Shown here piece by piece: positions 51,468-62,667 of a DNA stretch of 64,000 bases. The notes under the pieces are model-generated. The model ran no database searches. It was not told the DNA's origin and worked only from the letters and a program-made list of their open reading frames with translations. The stretch lies in NCBI GenBank assembly GCA_001970955.1, contig MPUH01000103.1, positions 1-64,000 of the forward strand, read 5' to 3'. The position numbers and the translations under genes are program-made. The stretch comes from Stentor coeruleus (taxonomy: Eukaryota > Ciliophora > Heterotrichea > Heterotrichida > Stentoridae). The first letter of the stretch is position 1. Each line of letters begins with the position of its first letter.

Positions 51468-53750
51468 CTAAAACTGATACCGCAAATCTTTTTTCTCTAT
51501 AAAAAAACTATCAAACCTCCAGCTTACCCTGCTCCCAACATCTTCTTCATTAAACGCTTTTTTTAATAAGAGTTTCTGATTGACAACTTTTCTACTCCAT
51601 TCTAATCCATTCTTAACAGTCTTAGGAACATCACTAATAAATTTGCTAACAATAAACATAATCCCAATAAACACATTCTCAATAACAAAAAACATAAGAA
51701 CTGATACTTGTATATCGTATTTGTCAAAAACTTTTGATGTGAAAACTATAATTCCAGCATTAGTTGCAGCACCAGCATAAGCCATAACTGATATAATATT
51801 CAACCAAACACCTATACTATCACTTCTTATTGGATCTGGACGCTTTGTCAAATTACAGAGTTTCCAAGCATCAACTCGGATTTCTAATGTGATTTCGATA
51901 AGGGCAAGTAAGGCGATTATAGGTGCAGCAACCCCAAACATACACACATAACCAAATTGAATGATCATTTCTATATAATCTTGTATTGGGTTTTCATATA
52001 CTTCAAGCTTTGAATCATATTCAACTGGATATAAACTTGTACGTAGGGTTATATCAGTATTTTGTAAGTCATTGTTGGCAGCTTTGAACATTCGAGCTTT
52101 CCATCTAGCCCATGGAAAACCAAGTTCTACAACATTCATAGCTAAGTTTATGATGAAAATAACTCCTAATTGAAAACCCAAATCGTTAAGACAATTTGTA
52201 CACCCTGGGTCAGCTTTTAACACCTTATCTGAAATAGAATTATCGCAACTTATATCATGATTTGCAACATCAACACAATATTCTCTAGTTTCAAGAGTTT
52301 CTTTAAAAAATGCTATATAAAAAAGAGCTGTGTAGCTATTGAAAAACTTAAAAAGGAAAGTTTTCAGGGCTAAACTATCGTTATGCTTACTTTCAGTCTC
52401 ATGATTTTCCCAATAATTCAGTTTTATGATTATTTTTTCATATATAATATTAAGGATTCTGATTTGTAAGATATTTAAAAAAGCTGGGATGAATCTAGCG
52501 TAGTTTATTGTATCAGGGTCTTGATTTAATTTGAATCTTAAAGCGAAAATGCAAGATACAGCAAGGATAACAATAACTAATGATATCCCTACAACAAAAT
52601 AAACGACAAGTCTTTTAAGGATTTTGTGTTCATTGGGCGATGGGAGGACTTTCATTTTATCAGTTACTTCGTCTAAGTCATAAATACCTTTAAACTCTGG
52701 TCTTTGGCTTTCTTTAGCTGAGTGCTCTGTAGTTCCCCATCGCCAGGCAAGTTTTTTTTCTTTCCTCCTCCAGTACTGTTCAAAAGCTGACCCCCAAAAA
52801 GCTAGAAACACAGCAAAAGTTATTTGGAAACTAGTTCCTTCTATAGTTTCAGGACCAAAAACCTTCATACCAATAAATGTTATAATACCAACTACAGCAG
52901 CAATTGCCATAAAACTCCAATAAGTATCAATCCAAGCAAAATACAAAGTGATTTTTTCTGAAAAGTAGCTTCTAACATCTTCTAAAGGCTGAGGCTTAAA
53001 CACAGCTAAAAAACTCGCCCATATCTTCCTCAGTTCTTGGAGCAACTGTTCTTCATGCACACAAAAACTCTCAACCATCACCTCAGAAACCTTCAAAACA
53101 TGCAAATCCACACGTTTATTTAAATACTCAATAAATAACCTAGATTTATCTGTATGTTTAAATAATGACCCATTACAAAAACTTTCATGTCCATTATTGT
53201 CATACTTTTTAAAATGCTTTTCATTATTTTTTTTCTTTAACAAAAGTATAGCAGGACAATATGGGCTGACTTCTTGAAACTTTTCTATATAGTCTTTATT
53301 ATCTTTTAGTTGTAGAAAATAACCTTCTTTTATAGCAGCATTTTGTGTCCACTCGTCTGTGACATAAACTTTGCAGAAAATTTCTTTTCTATCTTTTGAT
53401 AATAGCAAAAAATAGTCGAGATTGAATTCGTATTTTATAGTATAAAGAATTGATGAGATCATGGTAATAAGATATTCTTTTTTAGATATGTTAGAGTTGT
53501 TTTCAAAGTCAGGGATAAAGCTTTTAAGCCACCAACAAGTATCTTCTACAATGCTAGGGTGGATGTTTTTTTCAGAGCGCGCTTCTGAAGTTCTGTAGGT
53601 TCTGAAAAAGTATTCCCTAGCATTGTAAACTTTCATTGGTTTGTTTAGAGCAGGTTGGCTGTTGGGGTTAAATGGATTTATAAACTCAAGCACGTAGACC
53701 ACTGTCCCATGTCTTGGCAAATAGTCAGCATGAGGGTAATGACCAGACAT
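51468..53750 (-). CDS. Anoctamin/TMEM16 family protein, 760 aa
   Basis: About 10 membrane segments from residue about 285. Family blocks: EQYWRRKEKKLAWRWGT before TM3; LNIIYEKIIIKLNYWENHET; FKFFNSYTALFYIAFFKE; and DYIEMIIQFGYVCMFG with EIRVDAWKL. The Glu and Asp residues of the two calcium-binding helices are therefore present. Anoctamins are Ca-activated chloride channels or lipid scramblases; which one applies here cannot be told from sequence. The N-terminal about 250 residues are a cytosolic domain. No introns were found. Confidence 0.93.
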   Translation of the reverse strand: MSGHYPHADYLPRHGTVVYVLEFINPFNPNSQPALNKPMKVYNAREYFFRTYRTSEARSEKNIHPSIVEDTCWWLKSFIPDFENNSNISKKEYLITMISSILYTIKYEFNLDYFLLLSKDRKEIFCKVYVTDEWTQNAAIKEGYFLQLKDNKDYIEKFQEVSPYCPAILLLKKKNNEKHFKKYDNNGHESFCNGSLFKHTDKSRLFIEYLNKRVDLHVLKVSEVMVESFCVHEEQLLQELRKIWASFLAVFKPQPLEDVRSYFSEKITLYFAWIDTYWSFMAIAAVVGIITFIGMKVFGPETIEGTSFQITFAVFLAFWGSAFEQYWRRKEKKLAWRWGTTEHSAKESQRPEFKGIYDLDEVTDKMKVLPSPNEHKILKRLVVYFVVGISLVIVILAVSCIFALRFKLNQDPDTINYARFIPAFLNILQIRILNIIYEKIIIKLNYWENHETESKHNDSLALKTFLFKFFNSYTALFYIAFFKETLETREYCVDVANHDISCDNSISDKVLKADPGCTNCLNDLGFQLGVIFIINLAMNVVELGFPWARWKARMFKAANNDLQNTDITLRTSLYPVEYDSKLEVYENPIQDYIEMIIQFGYVCMFGVAAPIIALLALIEITLEIRVDAWKLCNLTKRPDPIRSDSIGVWLNIISVMAYAGAATNAGIIVFTSKVFDKYDIQVSVLMFFVIENVFIGIMFIVSKFISDVPKTVKNGLEWSRKVVNQKLLLKKAFNEEDVGSRVSWRFDSFFIEKKDLRYQF

Positions 53751-53993
53751 TATTATAATCCTTTAGTTCGATAAATTTGTAAAGTTCTCAGGTCTTCTCC
53801 TGCTTATATCTTAATTTTTACGAAAATCATGGTTTTTCTTCAGACTTTGTTTATCATTTTTGAATTTCGAAATTTTCTCAAGTCTTTTCCTCAGGCTATC
53901 ATCTTCTAAGTACATGTTTTTTATATACCCAATCTCTGAATCCTAGGTTTTTATAAGTTAAAATGTTTAAGCCATAGTCTTTATATTAGTTAA

Positions 53994-55175
53994 ATGCACA
54001 GGAATATTGAAAGCCGAACCAAAGCCAACCCTTACTATATCACCCCAACAACGTCATTTAAAAAAATCGCCAAGCGTGGTCTGACTTCACATCAAGCAAG
54101 TAGACCAACGAATATCTTATTAAGCCATACAAGGTTTGACTCAGCCGAACCTTCAGGATTGATTTCAAAGTCTTCATTTGCTTATCAATACGCAATAGGC
54201 CGTGGAGGCTTTGGTAAGGTTTGGAAAGTTGAGATGAAAAGGACAAAAGAACTTTATGCATTGAAAGAAATGCAGAAACTTAGAGTGATTAGTAAGAGAA
54301 GTGTGCATTCGGTAATGAATGAGAGGAAAATCCTAGAAACATTAAGGAGTAGTTTTATTGTTAATATGCACTATGCGTTTCAGGATAGAGAGAATTTGTA
54401 TTTGATTATGGATCTGAAAAATGGGGGAGATTTAAGGTATCATATTGCTAAGTACAAAAGGTTTAATGAAATGCAGGCTAAATTTATAGCAGCGTGTATT
54501 GTTAGTGGATTGCAGTATATACATAGTAATGGGATTATCCACAGGGATATTAAGCCTGAGAATTTGGTTTTTGATGAACAAGGGTATTTACATATAACTG
54601 ATTTCGGAATTGCTCGTGTTTGGGTGCCTGACAACTCTAAAGATACTTCAGGAACACCTGGATATATGGCTCCTGAGGTTTTATTTCGACAAAATCACGG
54701 CATTGCTGCTGATTATTTCGCTGTCGGGGTGATTTTATATGAACTTATGATGGGCAGAAGACCTTATATTGGAAGGGATAGAAAAGAAATTCGAGACCTA
54801 ATTGTCAGTAGACAAGCTAGAGTCACTGAAGTCCCTGAAGGCTGGTCATTAGAAGCTGCTGATTTTATCAACAAACTCATACAAAGAAAAGCTAATAATC
54901 GACTTGGGAATAAAGGGTTTGGAGAAATTAATTCGCATCCTTGGCTTAAAGACTTTCCTTGGAAAGAATTATTTATGAGATCTTTAACTGCTCCTTATAT
55001 TCCTAAGTCACAAGACAATTTCGACCCTAGAAATTTAGGAGATTGGAAAGATGAAATTGATCCTACAATTGACTTAGCTAGCTCACAGAACTTGTTTATT
55101 GGATATAGTTATGATGAAAGAGTATATATGGAAGTCAGCAATGCTCATCATAAGAAATCTTTAAGCTCATTTTAA
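53994..55175 (+). CDS. AGC-type Ser/Thr protein kinase (STK32/YANK-like), 393 aa
   Basis: The kinase domain is complete: glycine loop IGRGGFGKV (about 68-76), Lys91 (ALKEMQ), HRDIKPEN (183-190), DFG (203-205), APE (226-228). The N-terminal 60 residues are a basic, Ser/Thr-rich extension. The C-terminal part has LKDFPWKELFMRSLTAPYIP, resembling the AGC-type tail of YANK/STK32 kinases, and ends in a short Ser-rich tail. The substrate is unknown. No introns were seen. Confidence 0.9.
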   Translation: MHRNIESRTKANPYYITPTTSFKKIAKRGLTSHQASRPTNILLSHTRFDSAEPSGLISKSSFAYQYAIGRGGFGKVWKVEMKRTKELYALKEMQKLRVISKRSVHSVMNERKILETLRSSFIVNMHYAFQDRENLYLIMDLKNGGDLRYHIAKYKRFNEMQAKFIAACIVSGLQYIHSNGIIHRDIKPENLVFDEQGYLHITDFGIARVWVPDNSKDTSGTPGYMAPEVLFRQNHGIAADYFAVGVILYELMMGRRPYIGRDRKEIRDLIVSRQARVTEVPEGWSLEAADFINKLIQRKANNRLGNKGFGEINSHPWLKDFPWKELFMRSLTAPYIPKSQDNFDPRNLGDWKDEIDPTIDLASSQNLFIGYSYDERVYMEVSNAHHKKSLSSF

Positions 55176-56430
55176 GGATATTTATATATAATACATGTTT
55201 AAAAGAAATTTTAAGTGAGTTTTTAATGATTTTTTTATTTGGTTTATGGATTGCGGAGGCTAAATGATGGGGTTTTTATTGTGTATTATGGGAAAGTAGT
55301 TTTTGTTGCTTTATTGAAATTATATAACTTTTAAAATCTTCGCTAATGAGAAAGTCAAAATTTAATAGAAGTGGTGTAAATGAAATTAAATGCTTAAAAA
55401 AGTATAGCAGGGGATATATTTAAATATATGAAAATAATGAAAAATTTTATAGATTTTATATTTTTTGGTTATTTTCTTGACGAATGACTCAAATATCAAA
55501 AATATAAAATTGATGAGTCTATTTTTTCTTATATCCCAAAGTTCAAACTGTGATTATTATATTTTGCTCAGTTATTATGGATATTCAAATATAAACTTTA
55601 TCTAAGCTGGTTTATTTAGTGTATCTCCAAGCATAATGCTCTAATTTCTTATATAGCCCTGGCTGCAACTATATTCTTACTATTTTTATACATCAAATCT
55701 GAGTCTAACAGAATTAACTATAGCGAAGTATATTCCATTCAACAAATTTTCTGTTATAAGTTTCTTTTACTTGTTTTCCTGTGATTATTTTAATAATTTA
55801 TCTACTTTTATTTGATAATATCTTATCTTATTTGTTTTACTAATTTATTGCATAAATTTTAAATAATTTTATGGAAACTAGGCGATAATCTGTATTTTAA
55901 TCTAGCATTTTAATAACGTGAATTGTATGTAGTGCTTCAAATATATTATAGCTTCATAAAGATCTATATTATTTCTTAGTGCATCTGTAGAAATTTTAAT
56001 TTCTTAATTTTCTTCTTTAATAGCCAATAAGAAAGAACTATCATAATTTGAGTATTTTGATACTAAATTCCTTAGAATGCTTTTTGTATTAGATATTTTT
56101 TATCTCACGAATCAATGAATTTTTTACTTTTCTTTAGTAGTAAAAAATGTTCGCACTTATTTCTATATTAATCATCAACAAAGTATTACATGTTAAAACT
56201 TTATCTATGTAGCCTATTAGATAAAAAGCGTTCTATTATCAGAAATATAAAACGATTAATTTATAGACAGTTTCCGCCTGAACAAATTTGCTCTATAAAA
56301 CTCTCAATGCTTTAATAATGTCTACAATCCTAACAAAAAATAATCTTTATAAACAATTTATCAACAATCCTCACAGGAAATCTGTTTTTATATTAAAACT
56401 AACTAATAATCTTCTTTTAAGATTCTATAA
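55176..56430. other. 1.25-kb AT-rich spacer
   Basis: G-rich just after the kinase. A short hydrophobic frame near 55640-55780 may be chance; no gene was accepted. Confidence 0.45.
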
Positions 56431-57234
56431 ATGTCTATAGAAAGAATCCTGCTAAGTTCTGATATCTTCCGTGGACTACTCGTGCATAGTTTAATAACCG
56501 AGCAAGAAGAAGTTTTAGGTTTGCTTTTCGGGTCAACAAGCGAGAACGAAGTAAGAATCTGGGGCAGCGTCAATCTTAAACGTAATTGCAAAGAAAAAGA
56601 CAGAGTTGAAGTTGAAGATATACAATTATCCGAAGCAATGGATAAAGCTGAAGCTTTGTCTCAAGAAATAAATCAGCACAGTACTCTTGTTGGTTGGTTC
56701 CATTCCCATCCAAATATAACAGTTTTTCCATCTCATGTCGACCTTCGCACACAGTTGTCTTTACAAAGTTTAGGTCCAAGATTTATCGGGTTAATAATCA
56801 GTTGTTTTTCCCGTGATGCAGCAAATGTATTATATATATAGTTAGAAAAAATCAACCTTATAGCATTTCAAACTAATCAACAAAGTAATAAAGCTATGTC
56901 GATCCCAGTGTCTATAATTCCTCATGCACACTTAGTGGCTACACCTCAAAGCAAATACGATTCTTTTGACTATTTGTTAGAAGTCCAAAAAAACCTTTTA
57001 GCAGAAGAACAACATGAATTCCAAGCAGCTTTAGCTGGGACAACAGACTTAGGTCAGGTCTACAACGCTAGTGTATTTACATTATCTGTAGCCAAAATAC
57101 TACAAAAAAGCTTGAAACCAATGTATGAGTTCATACAGCAGAAGATAAATATTGACAGATTAAGGCTAAGTCAGATCCAGGCTGAGAACGCAGAATTGGC
57201 GCGTAAAATCCGCGAAAAGGATTGGAAAGCTTAA
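56431..57234 (+). CDS. BRCC3: BRCC36-like JAMM deubiquitinase (1 intron)
   Basis: Exons 56431-56826 and 56842-57234 give 262 aa. The JAMM/MPN+ site is complete: HSHPNITVFPSHVD with His91, His93, Ser101 and Asp104, plus a Glu near 27. The GWFHSHP...HVDLRTQ context matches BRCC36, which cleaves Lys63-linked ubiquitin in the BRISC and BRCA1-A complexes. A coiled coil ends the protein, as in BRCC36. It is shorter than the human form. Without intron removal the protein would stop just after the JAMM domain. Confidence 0.88.
56827..56841 (+). other. 15-nt intron in the BRCC36 gene
   Basis: GTATTATATATATAG, phase 0; removes an in-frame TAG and joins GCA AAT to TTA GAA AAA. Confidence 0.85.
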
Positions 57235-57268
57235 GCTATAGATTAAATATATTTAAAGTGCCTAATAA

Positions 57269-58675
57269 ATGTGGGATTTTCAGTCACTACCCTGGGCCCG
57301 GCTACAGCAGCTGGAGACTCAGAAGGACAAGATCAAAATGCTCCTTGGCCCATTGTCGCTTATAACAATAATCCTTATTCTTGACTACTGTTATGTTGTC
57401 CCAGCAGATGACTCGATGTTCTCACACAGTCTTTTAACTTTGGTGACGACCGGCTGTCTATTAATGACGACTTATTCTGTATACAAATACATCCAATGCG
57501 ACTCGGAAATCCACAAACTTCGGAATAACGACTTGGTCTCTGAGCAGAAACGTAGGAATATCGAGAAAAGTAAAGAACTACTCAAACGAGCTGGAATCAA
57601 CAGCAGCCAAAAAATCCCAAAATCTACAATGAACATGCATGAAAACTATAGACCTAGTTACCCTATATATGAAAGTAATAGACCTAACTACCCTATACAT
57701 GAAAACTATACAAATTCTCCTTCACAGCCATTAAAACTCAACATAAAACCTTTTGATTATGTGGATGATGTAGCTGAAGAGTTTATGAGATCTAAAGGAC
57801 TAGATAAAAATATAAGGAAATGGATGCAAAATGTCAAACTTTGGTACAGTAAACAATTCTTGCCGTTAATACTAGAAAACTATGAAACTAATTTGAAAAA
57901 CCTTAATTCTTTGCTTAGGGAAAGTACAAGAGATAAAGATAGGCCGTGGATTTATGCTGGAACTTTTGATGATGAGAGTATATCTGTAAGCTATGAGGAA
58001 AGTATGTATTTTAGAAGGGCGTCAATGAAAGATGTTCAAGAATTGGCTATTGAAAAAGGGTGTAATTATGCTGAAGACTTAGAAAAAGCTAACTCACGCT
58101 CGTTAAGGAACCAAGGCCCAGAGTATCAGCAAGCTATGATGAGAGTTAATTTTGTTAATCTTATCAAACAAAGAATGCTTTTTGAAAAATACTTTGATAT
58201 CCCTGGGTATAATTGTAAAGGATATATAATACAGAGACTTAGAGCTTTAGGGAAATCAACATGTCTTAGTGAGTATACTTCGAATTCTGGTGGGTTTTAT
58301 AGAGCAGATGTTTGGACAGCTAAGAAACCAACTGACTCACACCTTTTGTCTCATGTATTTTTCTGCCTTTTGAATAATGGAAACAACCCAACTTTTACTC
58401 CTGATAAAGATTTCTTTGCTGATATTATTATTAACTATCCTAGGATGATTCCTAATGAAGACCACCCTCATAAAGTTTGGTTTTATCAGAAAAACCCGGA
58501 GAGCGCTTTAGAACCACACTTTGAGATTGTGTCTGGGAGGGAAGTATGGCCTGCATTTAAAGGAAATGATAACTTGTTTTGTGCTATTGCATTGTTTTTG
58601 CATCATGTGAAGACTAAATCGCAAGGATACTTCCTTCATATGAACTGTAGTGAATTGTTAGAACTTATAGCTTAA
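57269..58675 (+). CDS. TMEM209: TMEM209-like nuclear envelope protein, 468 aa
   Basis: Two hydrophobic segments near residues 28-75 (LSLITIILILDYCYVV, LLTLVTTGCLLMTTY). Residues about 300-465 match the conserved C-terminal domain of TMEM209: QRLRALGKSTCLSEY, then WTAKKPTDSHLLSHVFFC, and a final hydrophobic FCAIALFLHHVKTKSQGYF. The human protein is linked to nuclear pores. A 30-bp tandem repeat at 57639-57710 encodes a Pro/Tyr repeat (RPSYPIYESN, RPNYPIHEN). The gene lies 34 bp after BRCC36. Confidence 0.78.
   Translation: MWDFQSLPWARLQQLETQKDKIKMLLGPLSLITIILILDYCYVVPADDSMFSHSLLTLVTTGCLLMTTYSVYKYIQCDSEIHKLRNNDLVSEQKRRNIEKSKELLKRAGINSSQKIPKSTMNMHENYRPSYPIYESNRPNYPIHENYTNSPSQPLKLNIKPFDYVDDVAEEFMRSKGLDKNIRKWMQNVKLWYSKQFLPLILENYETNLKNLNSLLRESTRDKDRPWIYAGTFDDESISVSYEESMYFRRASMKDVQELAIEKGCNYAEDLEKANSRSLRNQGPEYQQAMMRVNFVNLIKQRMLFEKYFDIPGYNCKGYIIQRLRALGKSTCLSEYTSNSGGFYRADVWTAKKPTDSHLLSHVFFCLLNNGNNPTFTPDKDFFADIIINYPRMIPNEDHPHKVWFYQKNPESALEPHFEIVSGREVWPAFKGNDNLFCAIALFLHHVKTKSQGYFLHMNCSELLELIA
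57639..57710 (+). repeat. 30-bp tandem repeat within the TMEM209-like gene
   Basis: Units start at 57639, 57669 and (partial) 57699. They encode the Pro/Tyr-rich loop and keep the frame because 30 is a multiple of three. Confidence 0.85.
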
Positions 58676-59218
58676 TATTTTATTGATATATGTGTATTGA
58701 CTTTTAAAAAAAGGAGTTTTGAGGTTGTAGATGGAAATCTATAAGCCACTGTCTTAGTTTTCATAAAAATGACAAATGCAGGTTTATAAATTATTCATAA
58801 GATATCAATCGAAATAAAATTTAAAAAAATCCTAATAAATATTTGCTCATCAATATCAGCAATTATACTAATATTGCCATCAAAAAAAAGTTAATATCTT
58901 TAATAAAATCCCAATTAAGCAATCCATCACTATATTATATTATTAAAAATTCCTAAATATCTATCATATTAATACAATACTTATAACTCCAACATTCCAA
59001 ACTCAAAAATTTCTACTTTCATCATCCACTTAATCCAGTTTTTTTCCCCTTCTAACCCAATCCACCTACATTTTTATAACCATCCCAATCATTTACATAA
59101 TTTCTACACACAAGATCTCAAAAATTCAGCCTAACCAATAAACACTACCCCAGCTATAACAATACAAGTCCTTCATAGTCCCCCTATTTAAACTCAGATC
59201 TTAACGAAATAATTTAAA
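58676..59218. promoter_or_regulatory. 5' flank of kinesin-13, strongly C-rich and G-poor
   Basis: After about 58900 almost no G occurs on the plus strand up to the ATG; no ORF is seen. Confidence 0.45.
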
Positions 59219-60760
59219 ATGTCTGATAAGGAACCAAAGATCCAAGTAATAATCCGTAAAAGACCTTTGAATCCTAAAGAAATCTCTAAAGGTGAAACCG
59301 ATATCTTATTCAAAACTAGTTCAAACACACTTGTAGTTAGGGAACAAAGGGTAAAAGTTGATCTAACTCGTTATATAGAAGAACACAGTTTTGCTTTTGA
59401 TGCAGTATATAGTGAAGATGTAAATAATCAAGATCTTTATATAAGCGCAGTTCAACCAATAGTTTCTGCTGCTTTCCAAGGTGCAAAGGTCACATGTTTT
59501 GCCTATGGGCAGACTGGAAGTGGTAAGACTTATACAATGATGGGTGAAGGACAGACTCCTGGACTATATCTTTTAGCAGCCAGAGATATTTTTGAATACC
59601 GAAACACTTCATTCCTATCAATAAAAGTCTCAGTAAGTTTTTATGAAATCTACTGCAACAAGCTTTTAGACTTACTTAATGATAGAAATAAACTTCATGT
59701 ACGAGAAGATGCTAAACAAAGTGTTAATATTGTGGGTTTGGTTCATAGACCTGTAGAAACTGTGCAAAGTTTGATGAGTATAATAAACCAAGGCATAGAA
59801 AAAAGAACTACAGGGCAAACTGGGGCAAATGATGAGTCATCTAGATCTCATGCAGTGCTAGAAATCAGTTTGAAAAATGGGAAAAAAACTGTTGGGAAAC
59901 TGAGTTTTATTGACTTGGCAGGTAGCGAAAGAGGTGCTGATGTTAGTGGCTCAGATAGTAAAACCCGAGTTGATGGGGCTGAGATCAATAAATCCTTACT
60001 AGCTTTAAAAGAGTGTATCCGAGCTTTGGACCAAGAAAAAAAACATTTGCCTTTTAGAGGTAGCAAACTTACTCTAGTACTCAAAGACTCGTTTATAGGC
60101 TGCTGTAGGACTGTTATGATAGGTAATGTTTCCCCAGGGCACTTTAGTTGCGAACATACTTTAAATACGTTAAGATACTCAGATAGGGTCAAAGAGCTTA
60201 AAAAAGGAGGGAATAAAGATACATCAAATCCTATGATGCTTCCAAGGCAACACAGCACAATTGTTAAAACGCAAAATGATGAGCCTATTAAAGCACCTTC
60301 GTTGTTGTATAAAAATGGTGCAGAAAGCAAGTTAAGAAGTAAAGGGCTACTATCCCCACATAATAATACTTTGAATTATAGTGCTGAACTTAATATTGCG
60401 AATTTTACGAAAAAACATGAAGCTTTGATACAAGAAATCATGGAAAAAGAAGAGGATCTTGTTAAAACTCATAAAAAAGCATTGAGCGAAATGTCGAACA
60501 TGTACGAGTTTGAAAAAAATATTGTTTGTCAGGTCATGGAGCCCAACAGCGATATTTTACACTATATAAGCAACCTTGAAAATGTGATTAATTATAAAGA
60601 TCAGTTTAATTTGGAAATGAGAAGGAAAATTGAGTCTTTGAAACAAGCACTAAGAGATGAAGAGAGTTTTAGTCATGTTATTAATGCTGCTGCTAGACCT
60701 TCGGTTGATGTATTTGATCTTGAACACGATGATTTTTTTGAAAACATGCCTATATACTAG
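59219..60760 (+). CDS. Kinesin-13 motor protein, 513 aa
   Basis: The motor domain is at about 8-330: P-loop GQTGSGKT (97-104), switch I ESSRSH, switch II DLAGSE. Kinesin-13 marks are the KVD tip (46-48) and GAEINKSLLALKECIRAL. Such proteins depolymerise microtubule ends and control ciliary length and spindle dynamics. The motor here is N-terminal, with only a few residues before it, while many kinesin-13s have an internal motor. A short coiled-coil tail follows (about 380-490). The stop codon lies inside a 69-bp duplication, listed separately. Confidence 0.93.
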   Translation: MSDKEPKIQVIIRKRPLNPKEISKGETDILFKTSSNTLVVREQRVKVDLTRYIEEHSFAFDAVYSEDVNNQDLYISAVQPIVSAAFQGAKVTCFAYGQTGSGKTYTMMGEGQTPGLYLLAARDIFEYRNTSFLSIKVSVSFYEIYCNKLLDLLNDRNKLHVREDAKQSVNIVGLVHRPVETVQSLMSIINQGIEKRTTGQTGANDESSRSHAVLEISLKNGKKTVGKLSFIDLAGSERGADVSGSDSKTRVDGAEINKSLLALKECIRALDQEKKHLPFRGSKLTLVLKDSFIGCCRTVMIGNVSPGHFSCEHTLNTLRYSDRVKELKKGGNKDTSNPMMLPRQHSTIVKTQNDEPIKAPSLLYKNGAESKLRSKGLLSPHNNTLNYSAELNIANFTKKHEALIQEIMEKEEDLVKTHKKALSEMSNMYEFEKNIVCQVMEPNSDILHYISNLENVINYKDQFNLEMRRKIESLKQALRDEESFSHVINAAARPSVDVFDLEHDDFFENMPIY

Positions 60761-60882
60761 TAAATAATAATTTTTTTACCCAGGTTCTTTTTGGGAATAC
60801 CTTTGACTTTATATATGCCTATATACTAGCAAATAATAATTTTTTTACCCAGGTTCTTTTGGGAATACCTTTGACTTTATAT
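60746..60882. repeat. 69/68-bp tandem duplication at the kinesin-RPL13A boundary
   Basis: Copies start at 60746 (ATGCCTATATACTAG) and 60815. They are nearly identical apart from small changes, including one T fewer in the second. The first carries the last codons and stop of kinesin-13; both carry the AT-rich spacer with TACCCAGGTTCTTT. The second ends 11 bp before the RPL13A ATG, so the RPL13A leader is doubled. Confidence 0.92.
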
Positions 60883-60893
60883 ATGGCTATAAT

Positions 60894-61496
60894 ATGTTTA
60901 AGAAAGAAGTTGTTGTAGATGGCCGTGGTCACCTCTTAGGCAGGCTAGCATCAGTTGTAGCCAAACAGCTACTAGAAGGTCAGCCCGTAACAGTGGTGAG
61001 ATGTGATGAAATAAACATATCAGGCCACTTGGCAAACAACAGGATCAAGTTTATGAAGTATCTTCGCAAGAGAATGAACACTAACCCAAAACGAGGTCCT
61101 TATCACTATCGCGCCCCAAGCATGATATTTTTCAAAGCTGTTCGAGGAATGGTTCCTAGGAAAACTCCTCACGGTCAAGCAGCTCTAGCCCGACTAAAGG
61201 TCTTTGACGGAGTTCCCCACCCTTACGACACCAAGAAAAAGATGGTCGTTCCTCAAGCTCTAAGAGTCCTTAAAATGAACCCATCATCTCAATATTGCGT
61301 TCTTGGAGACTTAGCAAGCTCAGTTGGTTGGAAACACCAGGCTCTTGTTGCTAGATTAGAAGCCAAACGAAAGGCTAAGGCTGTCACTTGGCATCAAAGC
61401 AAGCTTGACAAGTCGAAAGCTAAGGATCAAGCCTTTAACAAAGTGAAAGGTACACTTGGAGCCCACTTAAAGACAATCCATGACTCAGGTTACTAG
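60894..61496 (+). CDS. RPL13A: Large-subunit ribosomal protein L13a (uL13), 200 aa
   Basis: Full-length uL13 with [20 protein letters not shown] near the start, [15 protein letters not shown] in the middle and a basic C-terminus. It belongs to the 60S subunit. Codon use is visibly richer in C and G than neighbouring genes, typical of a highly expressed gene. It follows kinesin-13 by only 133 bp, most of it the tandem duplication. Confidence 0.97.
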   Translation: MFKKEVVVDGRGHLLGRLASVVAKQLLEGQPVTVVRCDEINISGHLANNRIKFMKYLRKRMNTNPKRGPYHYRAPSMIFFKAVRGMVPRKTPHGQAALARLKVFDGVPHPYDTKKKMVVPQALRVLKMNPSSQYCVLGDLASSVGWKHQALVARLEAKRKAKAVTWHQSKLDKSKAKDQAFNKVKGTLGAHLKTIHDSGY

Positions 61497-62667
61497 ATAA
61501 CATAATTTAGGTTGACTTGAAAATCTTTAGAAATTAGAAGATTTATATGAGGATGATTAGTTAGGGAATTGGTGTTGGGATGATATGAAATATGCCTGTG
61601 GTGGAATGGTTGTGAGTGAGATGGCTTGGAGGATTAAGGATTTTATGTGATTTAATGATAAAAATTTAGATTGGAATAGGTAAAGCTATGTATGAAAATT
61701 TATTGAGCTTTGGGTGATGGCTTAGGCTTTAAGAAGTAAATTTTGGTTCAGTTGGGTTGTTCATTGTGATAGATTTTTTTTTTGGGTTGGAATAGATTGA
61801 TTACTTTTAAACTATATTTTTTTATATGATATAGGTTTTTGATTTTATTGAATTTAGATTGACTTTTATTCTGAAAATAGATCTATTTTTTGAGGGTTGA
61901 TCAATGCTCAGAAATTGTAAAAATTATTTTTATACAAGAAATGATTTATTTGGAGAAATAAGTTATTATTGATTTTATTACAAAATAGTTTATGTAGTTA
62001 AAGCATGATATGAATAAAAACTATGCTTTAAATAGCTTATTAATACTTTCATAATAGATTCAAGAATAATCACATAAGAAAATTACTTTTGAAAAATATT
62101 GTAATAACTATAAATGAAGCTTCAAAATTTCAATCTTTTATAAATGATTTCTAAAAAGCATATCATTTCCAATTTCAATATAAGTCCAATAGCAATTAAA
62201 TAACATCAAAATTTAAAATAAATAGCATGCCATAAAAACTATACCCATATCTTACTTATATAAATGAAACTATCAATCACCTTAGCAATATAAATCCTTA
62301 TCAAACTAAACTATTAGATTAGCACTAAAATCATGCAATCCATACAATAAAAACTCTTAAAACCACAAATCAAGCCCTTAAAAACTTTTCCTTTATCTTT
62401 CAAGTAAATCAAATCCTCCTAATAATAAACTAAAGCATCCTGTTCAAAAAGCCCTTAAAATGCTACACAAAATCTAAAAATCTACATCTTATTCTAACGA
62501 TTACTTACAACATTAAAAAATATTTAAGTAAAATTTATTACTTTCCATATATAACCTCCATATCTCCCCAAAGTATTTATACAAACCCTTACTAAGCCTC
62601 TAGTTATCAGCCTTTCAGGCTGGTTCAATTTATATATGATTTTCCAATAGATGGTCGGAATTATAAA
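61497..62667. other. 1.17-kb spacer with skew switch and 5' hairpin
   Basis: G-rich and nearly C-free after RPL13A to about 61860, AT-neutral near 62000, then C-rich and G-poor towards the next gene. A hairpin lies at 62608-62622. Confidence 0.5.
62608..62622. promoter_or_regulatory. Perfect 6-bp-stem hairpin in the leader
   Basis: CAGCCT TTC AGGCTG, 45 bp upstream of the ATG of the 82-aa gene; it can be extended by a wobble pair. A possible structure in the 5' leader; function unknown. Confidence 0.4.
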
